Source of the DNA: Psilocybe azurescens
Lineage: Eukaryota; Basidiomycota; Agaricomycetes; Agaricales; Agrocybaceae
DNA: 64,000 nucleotides
Reading direction: 5' to 3'
Assembly (NCBI GenBank): GCA_023853785.1
Contig: JAJIRX010000668.1
Location: 124,001 to 188,000, forward strand
In this document: piece by piece, positions 1 to 14,700 of the stretch
How positions within the stretch are numbered: the first letter of the stretch is position 1
Layout: each line of letters starts with the position of its first letter
Notes under the pieces: model-generated
Seen by the model: only the letters and a program-made list of their open reading frames with translations
What the model was told of the DNA's origin: nothing
Database searches by the model: none
Made by a program: the position numbers and the translations under genes

Positions 1-1066
1 TTCGGGCATCAAGTTCAAACCAAATGCAGAAGAACGCGCGATGATGTCCCCAGAGTTTGACCACATCTGGAAGACGTATTACGCCGACGTTCCCGACAGA
101 CCGGTGCTACTACTTTTGCCGGTTGTAGCGTATGTGTTCTCTTCGGCGTACTATTTCTATCCATGAAGATGCTAATAGGTCGTTTTAGATATACCGGCAC
201 TGACCCCACAGTTCCTTATGGAAAGTATTTTTCTTTGGCTTATTTCTTGGTGAGAATGTAGACAAATGCCGATAAATGAAACCTGAAATTGAATCATCAG
301 GGATACCCAGTCTCAGTGGGCAGTGTGCATATAACCTCTGGGGAAAATCCCTACGCCAAATCGGACTTTCATCCCGGTTACCTCGACGAGTAAGCTGTGA
401 GGGGAGCATCCAAGAGGACCTGTTATTAACCATTTCAACAGGCTAGCCGACCTCGTGGTTTTGAGATGGGGGTACAAAAGTGTCGAGAGCTCGCCCGCCG
501 AATGAAGCATTATGCTGGAGACCTCGTTAACGGGCATCCCAAATTTAAAGAAGGAAGCAATGCTGCCACAATTCAATCAGCGCCTCCACAGGCTTTATCT
601 AACCCTGACATCGTCTATACTAAGGAAGATGACGATGCCATTGACCAGTATCACCGAGAATCAGGTATAACGTTATTCATCCCTGACACTTATACTTGTA
701 ACTGAAGACTGTATAATCAAGTCACAACCACTTGGCATTCAGTGCGACCTATTTCTTTTGATTATCTGTCCCTGGGCTCATACAGCTTTTTCAATAGCTC
801 GGCACATGTGCGATGAAATTGAGAGAGCAAGGAGGAGTCGTTGACGAGCGTTTGAATGTTTACGGAGTTGAAGGTCTCAAAGTTGCAGGCGAGCTTCAAG
901 GACTCCACTTTCTTTCCGTGATCCTAACTTTGCTATACAATTAGATTGTAGTATTTCGCCGGCTAATGTAGGCGCCAACACGTACAACACAGCAATTGCC
1001 ATCGGCGAGAAGGCAGCGGTCATAATTGCAGAGGATCTAGGTATAGTCGGAGTGACCAAGGAATGA
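1..1066 (+). CDS. Alcohol oxidase (GMC oxidoreductase), C-terminal part, truncated by window edge
   Basis: This is the C-terminal half of a GMC-family FAD alcohol oxidase, which oxidises short primary alcohols to aldehydes and releases H2O2. The exons read FGIKFKPNAEERAMMSPEF, then HITSGENPYAKSDFHPGY, then TTTWHSLGTCAMKLREQGG (the catalytic His of the GMC C-domain) and PANVGANTYNTAIAIGEKAA (the catalytic Asn and FAD-binding end), finishing GIVGVTKE at TGA 1064-1066. It lacks a peroxisomal SKL tail, as expected of basidiomycete alcohol oxidases. The intron at 889-944 begins with GC rather than GT; the tandem paralogue has GT at the same place. The frame breaks at an A4 run (476-479): one more A would give GYKKCRELARR, matching the neighbour's SYKRARELARR. 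The N-terminal half lies upstream of the window. Family is clear; substrate is inferred. Confidence 0.88.
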
Positions 1067-1499
1067 ACAATATGCTAGTTGTTTTCATTGAAAGTCGGAT
1101 AAACCAGTATTACAAGCAAACAGTTCTTGATCTTGATTCTAAAACAATAGACTGCTTCAATTTTTTTCTCACACAATGCGGGCCTGCAACGGCATTTTAT
1201 CTGAAACAAACAAAGTCTGATCCATCCACAGTCATCCTTTATTACCCACATTACAGGTTAGGACTGCAGTTGATGCGAGAGACCTTTGGTCTTCGTTAGT
1301 GCACTCTTCTTTCCGTAGGCTCGGCAAATCTATCATCCCTAAAGCCTGAATGATCAGTAGACCCTCCGACCAGCATTCACTTCGCATTCAAATGCGCAGG
1401 TACGGTACTCATGTTTGCTTAGCTGAGAAATCAGTTTTGGGGCGATAAATAGGCCCTGAGCGACGTTATCTCTGGACTCATTCCTCACATTGAGCTACC
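1067..1499. other. Intergenic spacer between tandem alcohol oxidase genes
   Basis: 433 bases between the stop of the first alcohol oxidase and the start of the second. It should contain the terminator of one and the promoter of the other. I see no supported coding sequence; a short ORF at 1063-1299 has no recognisable content. A TATA-like GATAAATAG lies about 55 bases upstream of the next start. Confidence 0.5.
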
Positions 1500-4298
<2,799 letters not shown>

Positions 4299-4805
4299 AG
4301 TCGTTCGGCGAGCACTGCTGACCAAGGTTATCAAAAGGGTGTGTAATGACAGTCCGTAAATTGCAAGTAAATTGTTCGACTTTGCTTGGTTAAGTTACAA
4401 CACCTTTGATTCGCTACGAAATCGGAAAAATATGTTCCGTTCTCAATCAACTTTTGAGTGCTGGTGCACTAAGTTTGTGCAACTTTTTGTGCGATAATTT
4501 GGCGCAGTTTCAACGCGTTTCAAGCACTATTTCATCAACAAAAGCGCCAAAAGAATGGCATAAGAGGTACACAATGCATTTTCTCACGAACTTTCAATGG
4601 GACGACCCTGGATATTCGCGCGACATTTTAAACGCGTGACCTAACGCGTTTTCTGTCACCACAACCTCAAACTGTGACCTCACCGTGGTTCACACTCAAC
4701 CAACACTCAAAACCGACCCATCATACCCCAGATTCGTCACAACGCTGTGCAACTACCAAATCTCCTTCATTTAAAATCTTCCTGAACCAGATAAATACAG
4801 CTGTT
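4299..4805. other. Intergenic region, alcohol oxidase to RFC3
   Basis: 507 bases without a recognisable gene. It should hold the terminator of the alcohol oxidase and the promoter of the downstream RFC subunit gene. ACGCGT, which resembles the fungal MluI cell-cycle box core found upstream of replication genes, occurs at about 4631-4636 and again at about 4644-4649, and a related ACGCGTT lies near 4513. The promoter link is a suggestion only. Confidence 0.4.
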
Positions 4806-6391
4806 ATGTCTTTGTGGGTTGACCAGGTACAACTTGCTGACGATTCTCATAATCCCGTCTGACTCACTACTGAATGCAGTACCGCCCAAGATCACTGGAC
4901 GCTCTTAACTACCATCACGGCCTTTCAGAACGTTTAAAAGCTCTTGTTCGTCATAATCGAGTCCTTCCTCCATCCAAGCTCTAATCATCCAAACAGGCTG
5001 CTTCCGGTGACTTTCCGCATATGCTCTTCTATGGTCCCTCAGGTGCTGGAAAGAAGACGCGTATCAGCTGTACACTAAAGCAGCTATTTGGCCCCGGCGT
5101 GGAAAAGGTATAAGCCATTCTCTCGGATAGCACTCACTCTTACCTCACGAATGTAGCTCAAAATTGACCAAAGAGTGTTTCTGTCTCCTTCGAAACGGAA
5201 GATAGAAATTAACATTGTCCAAAGCAACTATCACATTGAAATTACGCCTAGGTGAATATTTCTGAAATAATAATTCTCATGAAATCCTGAAGAGGAACTC
5301 TAGCGAAGCTGGAAACTATGATCGAATCGTAATCCAGGAATTACTCAAAGAAATTGCACAGACGCAACAAGTGGACATGAACGCGAAGCAAAGGTTCAAA
5401 GGTGACCGCAGCTTACCCAGGTGGCTCAACTATTTCTGACCATATCTTTTAGTGGTCATCATTAACGAAGCCGATTCCCTATCCAGAGATGCCCAGGCTG
5501 CTCTGCGTCGAACAATGGAGAAGTACATGTCAAACATGAGGATTATTTTGTGTGCCAATAGCACAAGTCGACTGATTGCACCTATCAAGAGTCGATGTTT
5601 GCTAATGCGTGTGGCTGCTCCGAGCGAAGAAGAGGTACGATTCATACAAATGTTTTGACGGCCACTATTTGTTAATAGGCATTGCAGATATCAGCAGTTC
5701 TACAAAGCGTAGCCAAACGTGTTGGCTTCGACCTACCCCCTGACGCCGGAGCGAAAATCGTAGAAGATTCTAACGGAAATCTAAGAAAAGCTATTCTCGT
5801 ACTTGAGGCTCTGAAGATGCAATCGTGAGTGGGTCTCTCTTCTTCGCGTTCACAGTTAATAATTGCTTGAGCTGCTAGGCCAGATTTGACTGGACCTTTA
5901 TCAATTGCGAAACCTGATTGGGAGGTTTATTGTCACAAAGTCGCAGATTTAATCATCTCAGAACAGTCTCCGGCTAGAGTCATGGAAGTGAGAGCAAAAT
6001 TTTATGAGCTACTAAGCCATTGTATACCCCCACTATTATTCTTAAAGTGATAGCATTTTCGTTTTCGGTCTCCAAGTTCTGATTTTGTGTTTTTTCAGAC
6101 TGTGGCCGAGCGTGTCATTGAAAAGGTGGATGAATCGCTGAAAGCCGATATCGTGCACTGGGCAGCGTTCTATGTCGGTGTGAAATCCTAGATCCATTTA
6201 GAACTTGCTCACTCCAAGTCCAGGAAGTCCGTATGCGAAATGGAAATAAGAAAATATACCACCTCGAGGCGTGGGTGGTAAAAGTTATGAGTTTGTACAA
6301 GGTAAGTTCATCTTGTCTCTCTAAATTTTCTGACTTTGACGTTACCCTGCAGCAATTCTTCTATAATATCGATATGTCGGAGTTTGACTAA
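4806..6391 (+). CDS. RFC3: Replication factor C subunit 3 (clamp loader small subunit, human RFC3 / yeast Rfc5 type)
   Basis: Small subunit of the clamp loader that opens PCNA onto primed DNA. The N-terminus MSLWVDQYRPRSL is diagnostic of this subunit. Next come GDFPHMLFYGPSGAGKKTRI (Walker A with the family's GKKT variant), VVIINEADSLSRDAQAALRR (Walker B with NEAD), MEKYMSNMRIILCANSTSRL and the SRC motif in PIKSRCLLMRV. The C-terminal collar contains NLRKAILVLEALKMQ, KPDWEVYCHKVADLII, RAKFYELLSHCIPP and KKIYHLEAWVVKVMSLYK, ending MSEFD at 6389-6391. About nine introns; one has the donor GTTCGT after LSERLKAL. Within the exon at about 5940-6047 the frame breaks at a C5 run (6027-6031): six C would give IPPTIILK joining TVAERV, while the given five cannot be spliced in frame. 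Probably a sequence error. Confidence 0.93.
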
Positions 6392-7122
6392 GTCCCATCC
6401 GGTGCTTTTTCGAACTCATAGCCTCCAGTTCATATATTTTTTCTACGAAAAAGTGTTAGCGTATGCATATCTTGTATTATCATCCTATTCGATCATTGGT
6501 TGCGGTCGGTCGTCAGAAAATCTCACTTCCTCCGTTAACAGTGGAATCCGGACTCTTTGAGATTCGAAGTGTGCATAGAACTGGAGGGATTTCGTGACTG
6601 ACAAGCATCTTGACTGAATTAGCGCTCGATATGTTCTCAAGACTTTGGAAGACCTTTCCAGATCTGGGGGATTATAACATAGTCTATCTTGCGACCAAAC
6701 GAGGTTCCAGTTCTAAATTCGCATATTTATGACCCCATTGATTATGGGTGTGCTTCTGACCTCTTCTGGCCTGTATCCGACTGCCGACTGCCGATCAGCA
6801 TGCATGCTAAGCATGTAGTATCAGATTGACTACGATCCTGAACACACTTACTAACGAAACCTTTTAGGCTCCGTCCTTCAATTAGTCCATTTCAGTGAGC
6901 TACTCTGTTGCCTTACGACAGACCAAAACCCAACACACAAATCCATTCATACATTCCTAGTATGTACCTAAGTTAGTTGAACTTAAAAGACCCATCCATC
7001 TGTGCCTAGATCTGTGTTTCAGAGAGCCTGCGCGCTTTGGCAGGGTGAAGAAGAGATTGCATTTTCAAGACTTCACTATTGTTAGATATCAAGTGAAAGA
7101 TATAAGGGTGTGTTTGAATGTG
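6392..7122. other. Intergenic region between convergent RFC3 and HD-domain genes
   Basis: 731 bases between two convergent genes, expected to hold both 3' ends. A short + strand ORF here (6336-6560) largely overlaps the RFC3 end in another frame and has no recognisable domain. I see no further gene. Confidence 0.5.
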
Positions 7123-8197
7123 TTACTCAAAATTTCCGTCACTCTCTTCGTCTACGGAAGAAAGGAAGTCCAAAATCTGCGATACGAATAGATCGAGAGA
7201 TTGGTATCGATAAAGGTTTTCAAAATCGTTAGCCAATTATAGGTTGTGTGTACAGGGTGTACATAAAGGCATCAGCGACTTACCACTTGATGCCGTTTGT
7301 CCCCTAATTTTTGGCGGGTGCGGTTTTGAGTCGGTCGCGAATTTTCACTAGCTTGCTGTAGAAATGGTGGATGGTTGCATGCTCATATTCGGGATCGCCG
7401 GCAGCCGTGTGGAGGGGACTTGAGGTCGTGACAAGGTCGATATTAAACCGAGGGACACGGAAGAAAGACACAAGTCGTTAGACCGACCCACCAATTTATT
7501 ACCGTGCCATAAGCAGCACATCTCATGATACCTAAGGCAAGTCGGTACAAAGGGAATGGTAAGCACGGGTAAAGGCAAAACTCAATCGAATGTCTAACGG
7601 GACCTACCAAAAGCGCCTATAGCATCAAGTCTATCTGCGTCCTGGACGCAATGAAGCTCCACGCACTGGTCATGCCAAGCTGACCATTGCCCGGCAGCCC
7701 TGAGTTTGTTTTCAGTGGTCCACGAAACGTTATCAATCACCCTGGTTATAATTTTGGCCCTGCCATCCTGGATCAGATCGACGCCATGTTGCTCGAACAT
7801 CGACTTGAAAAAGGGTAGGAAGAAACTAAAGGGGTCGGCAGCTTCTTCGGGGGATACATATTTCTTGTCTAGAACATCATGCAGTAATGCAGCTGGAAGA
7901 CAGATGTCAATATTTAAGAGGATCACTATCGGTGCCAGCCAAAAAAAAACATGCCGACTTCTACGATCAGCAGATCTGGGGTAGGGTTTATATTTCGCGC
8001 CAAATACAGGGCTGTTTTACGAACTCGTTGCACTAGGGAAGAGAACACGTTAAGAATGCCCTCAATTACATTTACGAGGGTGTATTGTTTCGCTCACCGT
8101 GATGTCTGTCGTGTGAAGGGTCGTATCTGGCCATTGTATCTATCATAATCTTCTCAGCGGCGTCCACCACGGCTTTTTCTTGAAGATTGGGGTACAT
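7123..8197 (-). CDS. HD-domain metal-dependent phosphohydrolase (YedJ/YpgQ-like)
   Basis: Single-domain HD hydrolase of roughly 230 residues. The start at 8197 gives MYPNLQEKAVVDAAEKIM followed by ARYDPSHDRHHVQRVRKTAL, containing the first metal-ligand His. After an intron with a GC donor (7954-7893) comes AALLHDVLDKKYVSPEEA with the HD doublet. Later, CVQDADRLDAIGAFGIMR carries the final metal-ligand Asp, followed by CPLHTAAGDPEYEHATIHHF and LVKIRDRLKT. The last exon reads ILDFLSSVDEESDGNFE and ends at 7123. All four HD metal ligands are present, so the enzyme should be active; the substrate is unknown (bacterial YpgQ-type relatives act on nucleotides). The frame breaks at a T5 run (7308-7312): one more T restores LGDKRHQV, expected in this family. 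It is divergent from the ZIP gene. Confidence 0.85.
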
Positions 8198-8552
8198 CCT
8201 GTGTATTGGATCTCAAAAGAGATTTATCACCGCTTTATATGTCGAACGAATTCACAGTTCGAGTCAGGGAGAACGGCCGCGAAGTGCAAAGGGATTTGAT
8301 GGTGATCGGAAGCGGAAGTTGATTTCCACGCGTGAGTCGGTGAGCGAAAACGGACGCGTTTGAACTCGTCTATGACTATGATGTCGCTCCGCATCCACAA
8401 CCTATTCATTTTTGTCGCTCTTTTGTCTTTAATATCTTTGGATGTATACGCCTCCAGTGGAAAGAAACGGCACCGAACGCTAATATAGGACATATCTTAT
8501 CGGTTTATGTGAGTTGCTTCTTTCTAATTGAATCGACGGAGGAAATAACACG
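8198..8552. promoter_or_regulatory. Bidirectional promoter region, HD hydrolase / ZIP transporter
   Basis: 355 bases between the divergent starts of the HD-domain gene (minus) and the zinc transporter (plus). Both core promoters must lie here. I see no convincing TATA box or metal-response element, so the call rests on position only. Confidence 0.4.
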
Positions 8553-10530
8553 GTGCATGGGCTGCAGGATGACGATATTCAACAATGCGCACCCGTTCAA
8601 AAATTAACGTTGCTCAAAGAGACCCTAGAAGAACAGCAATCGCCCATCATGCGCACTGTGTTCTCTTGGCTATTTCCCTTCGGGCCAGCGTGGAACTCTA
8701 TTCTAGGCACCTTCTACATCAGCTCGTGTGTAATTTCTATAGCTGCATATCTCATGGGCCTGTTTAGTGACCGCAGGATTGACCACATAGTGTCCCCAAC
8801 TTCATACTTGCCTTTATCCCCGCCGAAATCAATGCCAATACCCTCAATACTATGACAGCTTTCGCGGTAAGTTTGTCTTCTTTTCTATTTCTTTCTTTCA
8901 CACTTTGAGCATGTGCAGACCGGAGGACTACTCTCAGATGTGTTCCTCCATTTGGTTCCTCACTCATTCATGGGAGAACATACAGGAAATGGTGTTCACA
9001 TCGTCGTAGTCGAAGAGAAGCGCAACATTCTCATCGGGTAATCATCTCCCTACCGATACCTTGAAAGGATCAACCATCTCACCCTATTCCCCAGACTTGG
9101 CATATTCACTGGCTTTGCCGCCTTCTTCTTTATGGAAAAGACACTTCGGGTCCTGGGCGGAGATGAAGATGCATCTGGTCATTCACACTCTCATTCACAC
9201 TCTCATATAGAACCAGAAGCGACGAAAGCTTCAGGAGTAGACGCGTCTTCTACAACACAAAACGGCTTTCGTAACAGAAAGTCTGATAATGCTAATAGAT
9301 CGTCAGAACACCCGGATCCTAAATCAACCAACGGGCCTTCAAAATTATCTGCATATCTTAATTTATTCGGAGACTTCGTGCATAACATGTGAGTTTTATT
9401 CTTGATTTACCTACTTGTTCCTAATCTAATGATCTGCCATTTTTGAAAGTACGGATGGGTTAGCGTGAGTGAATTAAACTCTCTTTATGCGCGATATATT
9501 TGATTTTACTTTACTAATGGCCTGCACGTTTATCGCTTAACTAGTATGGCTGCATCGTTTTATGCCTCACCTTTGATCGGTGCAACTACCACATTGGCCT
9601 GCTTTGCTCACGAGATACCCCATGAAATTGCCGATTACTCGATTCTAATTCGAAGCGGCTTCAGCAAAAGCAGGCCATGCAGTCTCAATTTCTGACTGCT
9701 GTTGGTGCATTTGTGAGTCAACGTTCGTCCATACCTGCTTCTTGTCTATACACGACTTGTACTTTAATTGACGTTATGGCACACGCTGATTTGTTTTGGA
9801 TTTGGATTTGTAGGTAGGGTCAGTAATTTTCTATATTCTGCGAGAAAATAGAGTGCGGCCTTATAGAGCCTTTTGATTTTGATGTGATCAGCACCTTCAT
9901 CGGGATTGCGGTTCACAATGCAACGGCTACTGATACAGCATCTCATGCGGTCGACCTTGCTGCAGGCGTGCGCCAGGACGCCACCGGTGTGCTCGGCACT
10001 ACACTTCAACTATCTGACCTTGTAAGCCAAGCCCTTCTGGCGGGTTTAGTACGATTCCTTATGACAATATTTTGATTCGCAGGTCATTCCATTCGTTGCA
10101 GGTGGATTCCTCTATATTGGTGCAGTAGCAGTTCTACCAACGTGAGTCCTCTTCAATGGTGTAATGAAGATTCCCGCGCTGTGGTTTCATGTGGACGAAT
10201 TACCCTGGCTTATTGATAACATTGCTCTGAGCGGTGTTTTATTCATTGACTTTCTTCTGTGGATGTGTCATGCTTTTTTATCATTTTATTTTACTCATGG
10301 TCTTTCTCGCATACAGATTGCTCGCAGAGAGCAAGAGCGCAAAACAGGCGATGCGCGAGGTAAGTAGAGGATCATTCCCATCCCGGAAAGGCGGAAGACT
10401 AACCGTTATCTAACAGTTTATTGCCATGGCCTTTGGGGTCGCGTGCATGTTTTTGGTAGCGTGAGTTGGATTACACTGTTGGGCATGATATATCTGACTA
10501 AACACGGGACTCAAAAGGTGGAACGAGTAG
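8553..10530 (+). CDS. ZIP family zinc transporter (SLC39A7/KE4-like)
   Basis: Multi-pass zinc transporter of the ZIP/LIV-1 (KE4) branch, which moves zinc into the cytosol, typically from ER or Golgi. After a short N-terminus come AWNSILGTFYISSVPNFI, LAFIPAEINANTLNTMTAF, TGGLLSDVFLHLVPHSFMG (TM with conserved His), a His-rich cytosolic loop with SHSHSHSHSHI near 9180-9210, then LFGDFVHNITDGLAMAASFY and CFAHEIPHEIADYSILIRSG, the paired HNxTDG and HEIPHE metal motifs of TM4 and TM5. The C-terminus reads VIPFVAGGFLYIGAVAVLPT and MREFIAMAFGVACMFLVA, ending at 10528-10530. The frame breaks at A4 (9665-9668): one more A gives SKKQAMQSQFLTAVGAF. The exon join after VGAF is also unresolved. Start 8553 is the furthest ATG; 8649 is an alternative. 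Confidence 0.88.
9176..9212 (+). repeat. CATTCACACTCT minisatellite encoding a His-Ser zinc-binding loop
   Basis: Two to three imperfect copies of a 12-base unit (CATTCACACTCT) inside the ZIP transporter gene encode alternating His and Ser. The tract lies in the cytosolic loop that in ZIP proteins binds or senses zinc, so copy number could vary between strains. Confidence 0.7.
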
Positions 10531-11117
10531 ATTATTAGGTAGTTTGTGTAGTACTTACACACAATGCAAAGTGATAAAAGATGGCCGAGACGGCACGGAC
10601 CGGAAAAGACCGAAGAACGTGCGTGAGTTTAACAAGTGGCGGCAGAGCCTGATTTGGCGACGGACAACGTAATTTTGCGGCGGATGGACCTGGTCAGTTT
10701 CTCTTTCTCTACTTAACCCCCAACCAGTATACATCAAATAATCTTACGCACTGCTACATATACTAATATCTCTTCTTTTCCCACAAAGCTCTTCCAGAGG
10801 AATATAGGTCCGAGCTTTCTCTTTTTTCCATACATTTCTTCTTTTCTCATATCGCCCTATACGAAACAGTCTTGCAAGCCTTACAAGCTTTATATTTCAC
10901 CTAGACTTTATTCTTGTGGTCCAAAGAACCCATAATACACCCAACATTATACATCCCCAAACACAACACGCGTATTCGATATCCACGACTGCCCTCGGTT
11001 GTCCATTAGTCGCCCTTCGACCCCTTCAGCTCATGAAGAACTTCTGAACGCTCTTTTAAAGTCGTTCTTTGTTCAATCCTTAATCAGAAGCCTCCATCCG
11101 GCTCTCAGTCTTGTGCC
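10531..11117. other. Upstream region of the Nudix gene
   Basis: 587 bases between the zinc transporter and the Nudix gene. Pyrimidine-rich stretches (10770-10900, many TCT/CTTTT runs) typical of fungal promoters precede the Nudix start. I see no coding content with support. Confidence 0.4.
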
Positions 11118-11751
11118 ATGGTGCCCAACAAAGGTCGTGCCACACCGCGTGTCGTGTGCTGTGCTATACCTATTGCACGAGCTGCTGGCAAGGTGCTTGT
11201 CGTTACTAGTCGAAAACGCCCCAATAATTGGGTCTGTGAGTCTCATGTTCCTTAACATCATTCTCGCGCTGTCAGGCTTCAACCTGCCTTTGCTCGTTCC
11301 TTTAACATTTGATGTACTGACTTTGTCTTATTCCTTTTGTCTCTGAAACATGCAGTGCCTAAGGGAGGTTGGGAACCGTCGGATGTGCAGTTAGAAGCTG
11401 CAGCCTCAAGGGAGGCTCTGGAAGAAGGTCCTACCCTTTGTTCCTCTTTCCGTCTCCTCACTTCCTGATTCTCGTCTCCTCTTCTTTCCCTGCTCCCTTC
11501 TTTGCTGTCTCCATCCCTCTCCATTCCAAACAGCGGGTGTACGTGGTACTATCACACGTTATGTCATCACAATACCGACCCCGTCGGCTACATATCATTT
11601 CTATGAGCTCGATGTCGTAGGCCTCGACCAGGACTGGCTTGAACGCAACGAACGGCGTCGAGAATGGGTCGATTATGCCGAAGCAGTCAGGCGTTTGGAA
11701 TGGAAAGCTGAACTCGCACAGGGCCTTCGATCGTCATCACTTGCCCATTAA
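11118..11751 (+). CDS. Diphosphoinositol polyphosphate phosphohydrolase (Nudix, Aps1/DDP1-like)
   Basis: Small Nudix hydrolase, about 150 residues, in three exons. Start 11118 gives MVPNKGRATPRVVCCAIPIA, then KVLVVTSRKRPNNWVLPKGG joined across the first intron (11236 to about 11354), then WEPSDVQLEAAASREALEEA and GVRGTITRYVITIPTPSATY; the second intron splits the Nudix box. The LPKGG...REALEEAG block is the Nudix metal site and the family resembles yeast Ddp1 and fission yeast Aps1, which cleave diphosphoinositol phosphates and diadenosine polyphosphates. The end reads RRREWVDYAEAVRRLEWK and ERNER before it, with stop 11749-11751. The domain is complete and no frame problem is seen. Confidence 0.9.
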
Positions 11752-14700
11752 ATGGCCCTAGCTCTTTCCATTTCCCTCTCTTATACAACTGCTCTGGTGC
11801 CTCGAGGAATGTCAAAACTCTACACAGAGGATATGCAATCATGATGATATGGAAACACCACGTTATTCCAATCTTTTGCTGGCTATGATTTAGAACCGTT
11901 TGGCTTTTAACACATCTCGTATCCGCATTATACTTTACGACCCCGCAATATTTATCATTCATACCCAATTGCAACTCAATCCAATCCCGCAACCACCGTC
12001 TGAAACATTTCATCTTTTTCCATTATCATCCACCTCGGACTATAACGTCACAGAACCCTCGAATACTCTCGGCGTAATTCAATCAATGCACAACTTCTTT
12101 CACACCTAGTCATGCCCGGCTGAGGCGTAATCCAATCGATTCCAACACTTGAGCAATTCTTTTATTCTGTGAAAAGAACTGCGACTGTGTTTGTTTCTGG
12201 ACATTCTTATAGAGTTTTTCCGTCTTCTTTTCGACCCTTCCCCTATGCATTCTTTTTACTACGCCCCGAGTCATTTTGTTTCGTCGTTGTGCTACCAATG
12301 CAACCTTATTTCATCTCTTTTCTTAGACATAGCATACTTTAATACGGATCACTTTAATACCTTTTAGGTACAGCCATTCTCCTGTGAGGATGCTTTATGC
12401 CTCTGAAACGAGTGTGTACCTTACGGCAATATATTGACTAGAAAACTGTGCACGAGTCTGGACGCGGTCGGGACAAAATTAAAGAATTTGGGCACTAAGG
12501 CTAGGCCTAATTCGGTAAAAAATGGCGATTATGTCGGACACCGGGGATTATTTTACACAGATATTGAGCATTTCGGGTTAACCAGGGACACAAATGTGGT
12601 CGTGGATGGTGTTTTTATTCGACATATGGTCTAAAGTTTCAATCCCCTTTAAAGCTTGTTTATAATGCAATCTCTTTTACTCCTGTTATTCAGTGCATAA
12701 ATTGGCAGAAATATAGTCACAGATGGTTATAATTTGGCCATTGTTTTTGACTCTTTGGCGCCAGCTTACATGTATTTCGCGCTATAATGCTTTTTGCAGT
12801 CTGAAAGTCGCTCAAAGCGTTAAACGTTCTGCAAACACTGTCCTTAAAAGGGGCTATATTGCCAAATTCGGATATTTTCTTAACCAGTTCTAGTAAAATC
12901 CTGAATCTGGGGATTTTGAGGTGAATATTTCTTAGGTTGGTTAAAATCCGGACAGAAACGGCTTTCTAGACAAATGTTTCACTTTGGTCCTTTGCCGGAG
13001 GTCCTCGCAAGAGCTCTCAAGATCTCATGAGTCAAAGAGGTGCATAAGTAGATAACGCAAGAGATAACAGTCCGATACCAATACTTGCTGACCAGTAAAC
13101 ACCGCCACTATGTAGGTAATATCTTCATTTAGAAATTGATCGGTGACGGGTGTGTGCCTTTCGGCTTTCAACGTACACCCGTCTCCGGAGTCCGGAGGCC
13201 GAGCCCACTTGTCTCCAACCCCACCAAATAATCGACTCATAATCACCGGTTGAATCCATCGGTGTTAGCTTAAGGATACCATTCAAAACACTCTCTTTGT
13301 ACAGAGACTGTGCACATATCTCCTGGTAAACATTCTCATCTCACCTTTCTCATCAATATAAATGAGTCTGACCAAGCCTAGCTCGTCGTATCCAGGTAGA
13401 CCCGAGCAAGATGTGGGACATATCCGAGGCAGAATCTAGCATAATGCTTCTATTTATGCATAGCGGAGTACCCCATTCAATTCCAACAGAAAAATCTCAC
13501 ACTGGAGATATCTCAGTCATTCTCGTTCTAATTCAACCAGCGCGGTGTGGGAGACCCGCAGACAACTGTACTTATGAGATCGGGGGCTTATTTCATCTCT
13601 GTGTCTTTGAATATGCGCAAGAGCCGGGTATCAGGACGCCCTCCCAGAAGGTGTGTTTTTGTTCAGAGAGGCCATACCCGGACTAATTTTGGGCGCTGCG
13701 AAGATAGTACTTGCACCTGAACCTTCGTACAGACTCAGCTAGAGGACGCTTGCACTCAGGACTCAGCAACTGCCGTGTCAAGCGTTAAGAATCGCCTAAA
13801 ATTCCCCAAATAAGTTACGAGGAGCACGTGGAAAAGGTCAATACCTCAGTTTATACCGTACATGCCGAAATCTTACTGGAACGGTCTCCAAAGCCACGTT
13901 TTTTGACTGCGCAGATCTCGTACCGGAATTTGAGGGCTACGCTTCGAGAGCACTTTTGGTGACTCGGTACCTCCTTTTCACATCGAAAGAACGAGGCTAA
14001 TCTCTCTTTCAAGATAAGATTCGTACCCAATATGGCGTCTGCAGGGTCGTCGGCGCTTATTCAAGAGCTTGTACGCAGCGTCGATACCGTCTGTGCCCGG
14101 ACCTTCGAACATATAGCTGCGCCAAAAAAATGATCCTTTGTACACGGAAAGGTACAAAGCTGAGCCTATTGTATGTACCCGTACGCGAAAACATACCTTC
14201 TAGGGGCTTTCGCGGGTCCCGCCTATTGATTTTCTCGCTGATAGTACGGAATGCGGCGTGGGTATCAGGTTTTGTCAGCTTGACAGGGTCCTATGATGCG
14301 TTGTTTCTCTGCTCCTATGTGCCTCTAGCATATGGCGACTTGCACTCGACAATGCCGTATTGCTTATGTACCACTTTCATCAGACAAGAGCAGGGGATTA
14401 GCATCCTATTGTGCAACTGGTAGAGCAACGCACATGTAACTGATAATCTCAGATCATCGTCAAGGGCATTATTCATAAACCAGGCTTGTGCTGGTTAGCG
14501 GCCTGTTCTCCTTACGGGCGTACTTTTGAATTGTGAATCCTGGGAGCGGGTGACGGTTGAGCGGTATTTATTTCCGCTCAATGACATATCCATTTCACGT
14601 TTCTAAATTTCTAATGTCTTGCATGGCCAGGTTCTCAAAGCTGGTTTGCAACGTAATTCAGCCCTGTCAGGTTGCTCCTGACTGCGCTCTCTGCGCGCGG

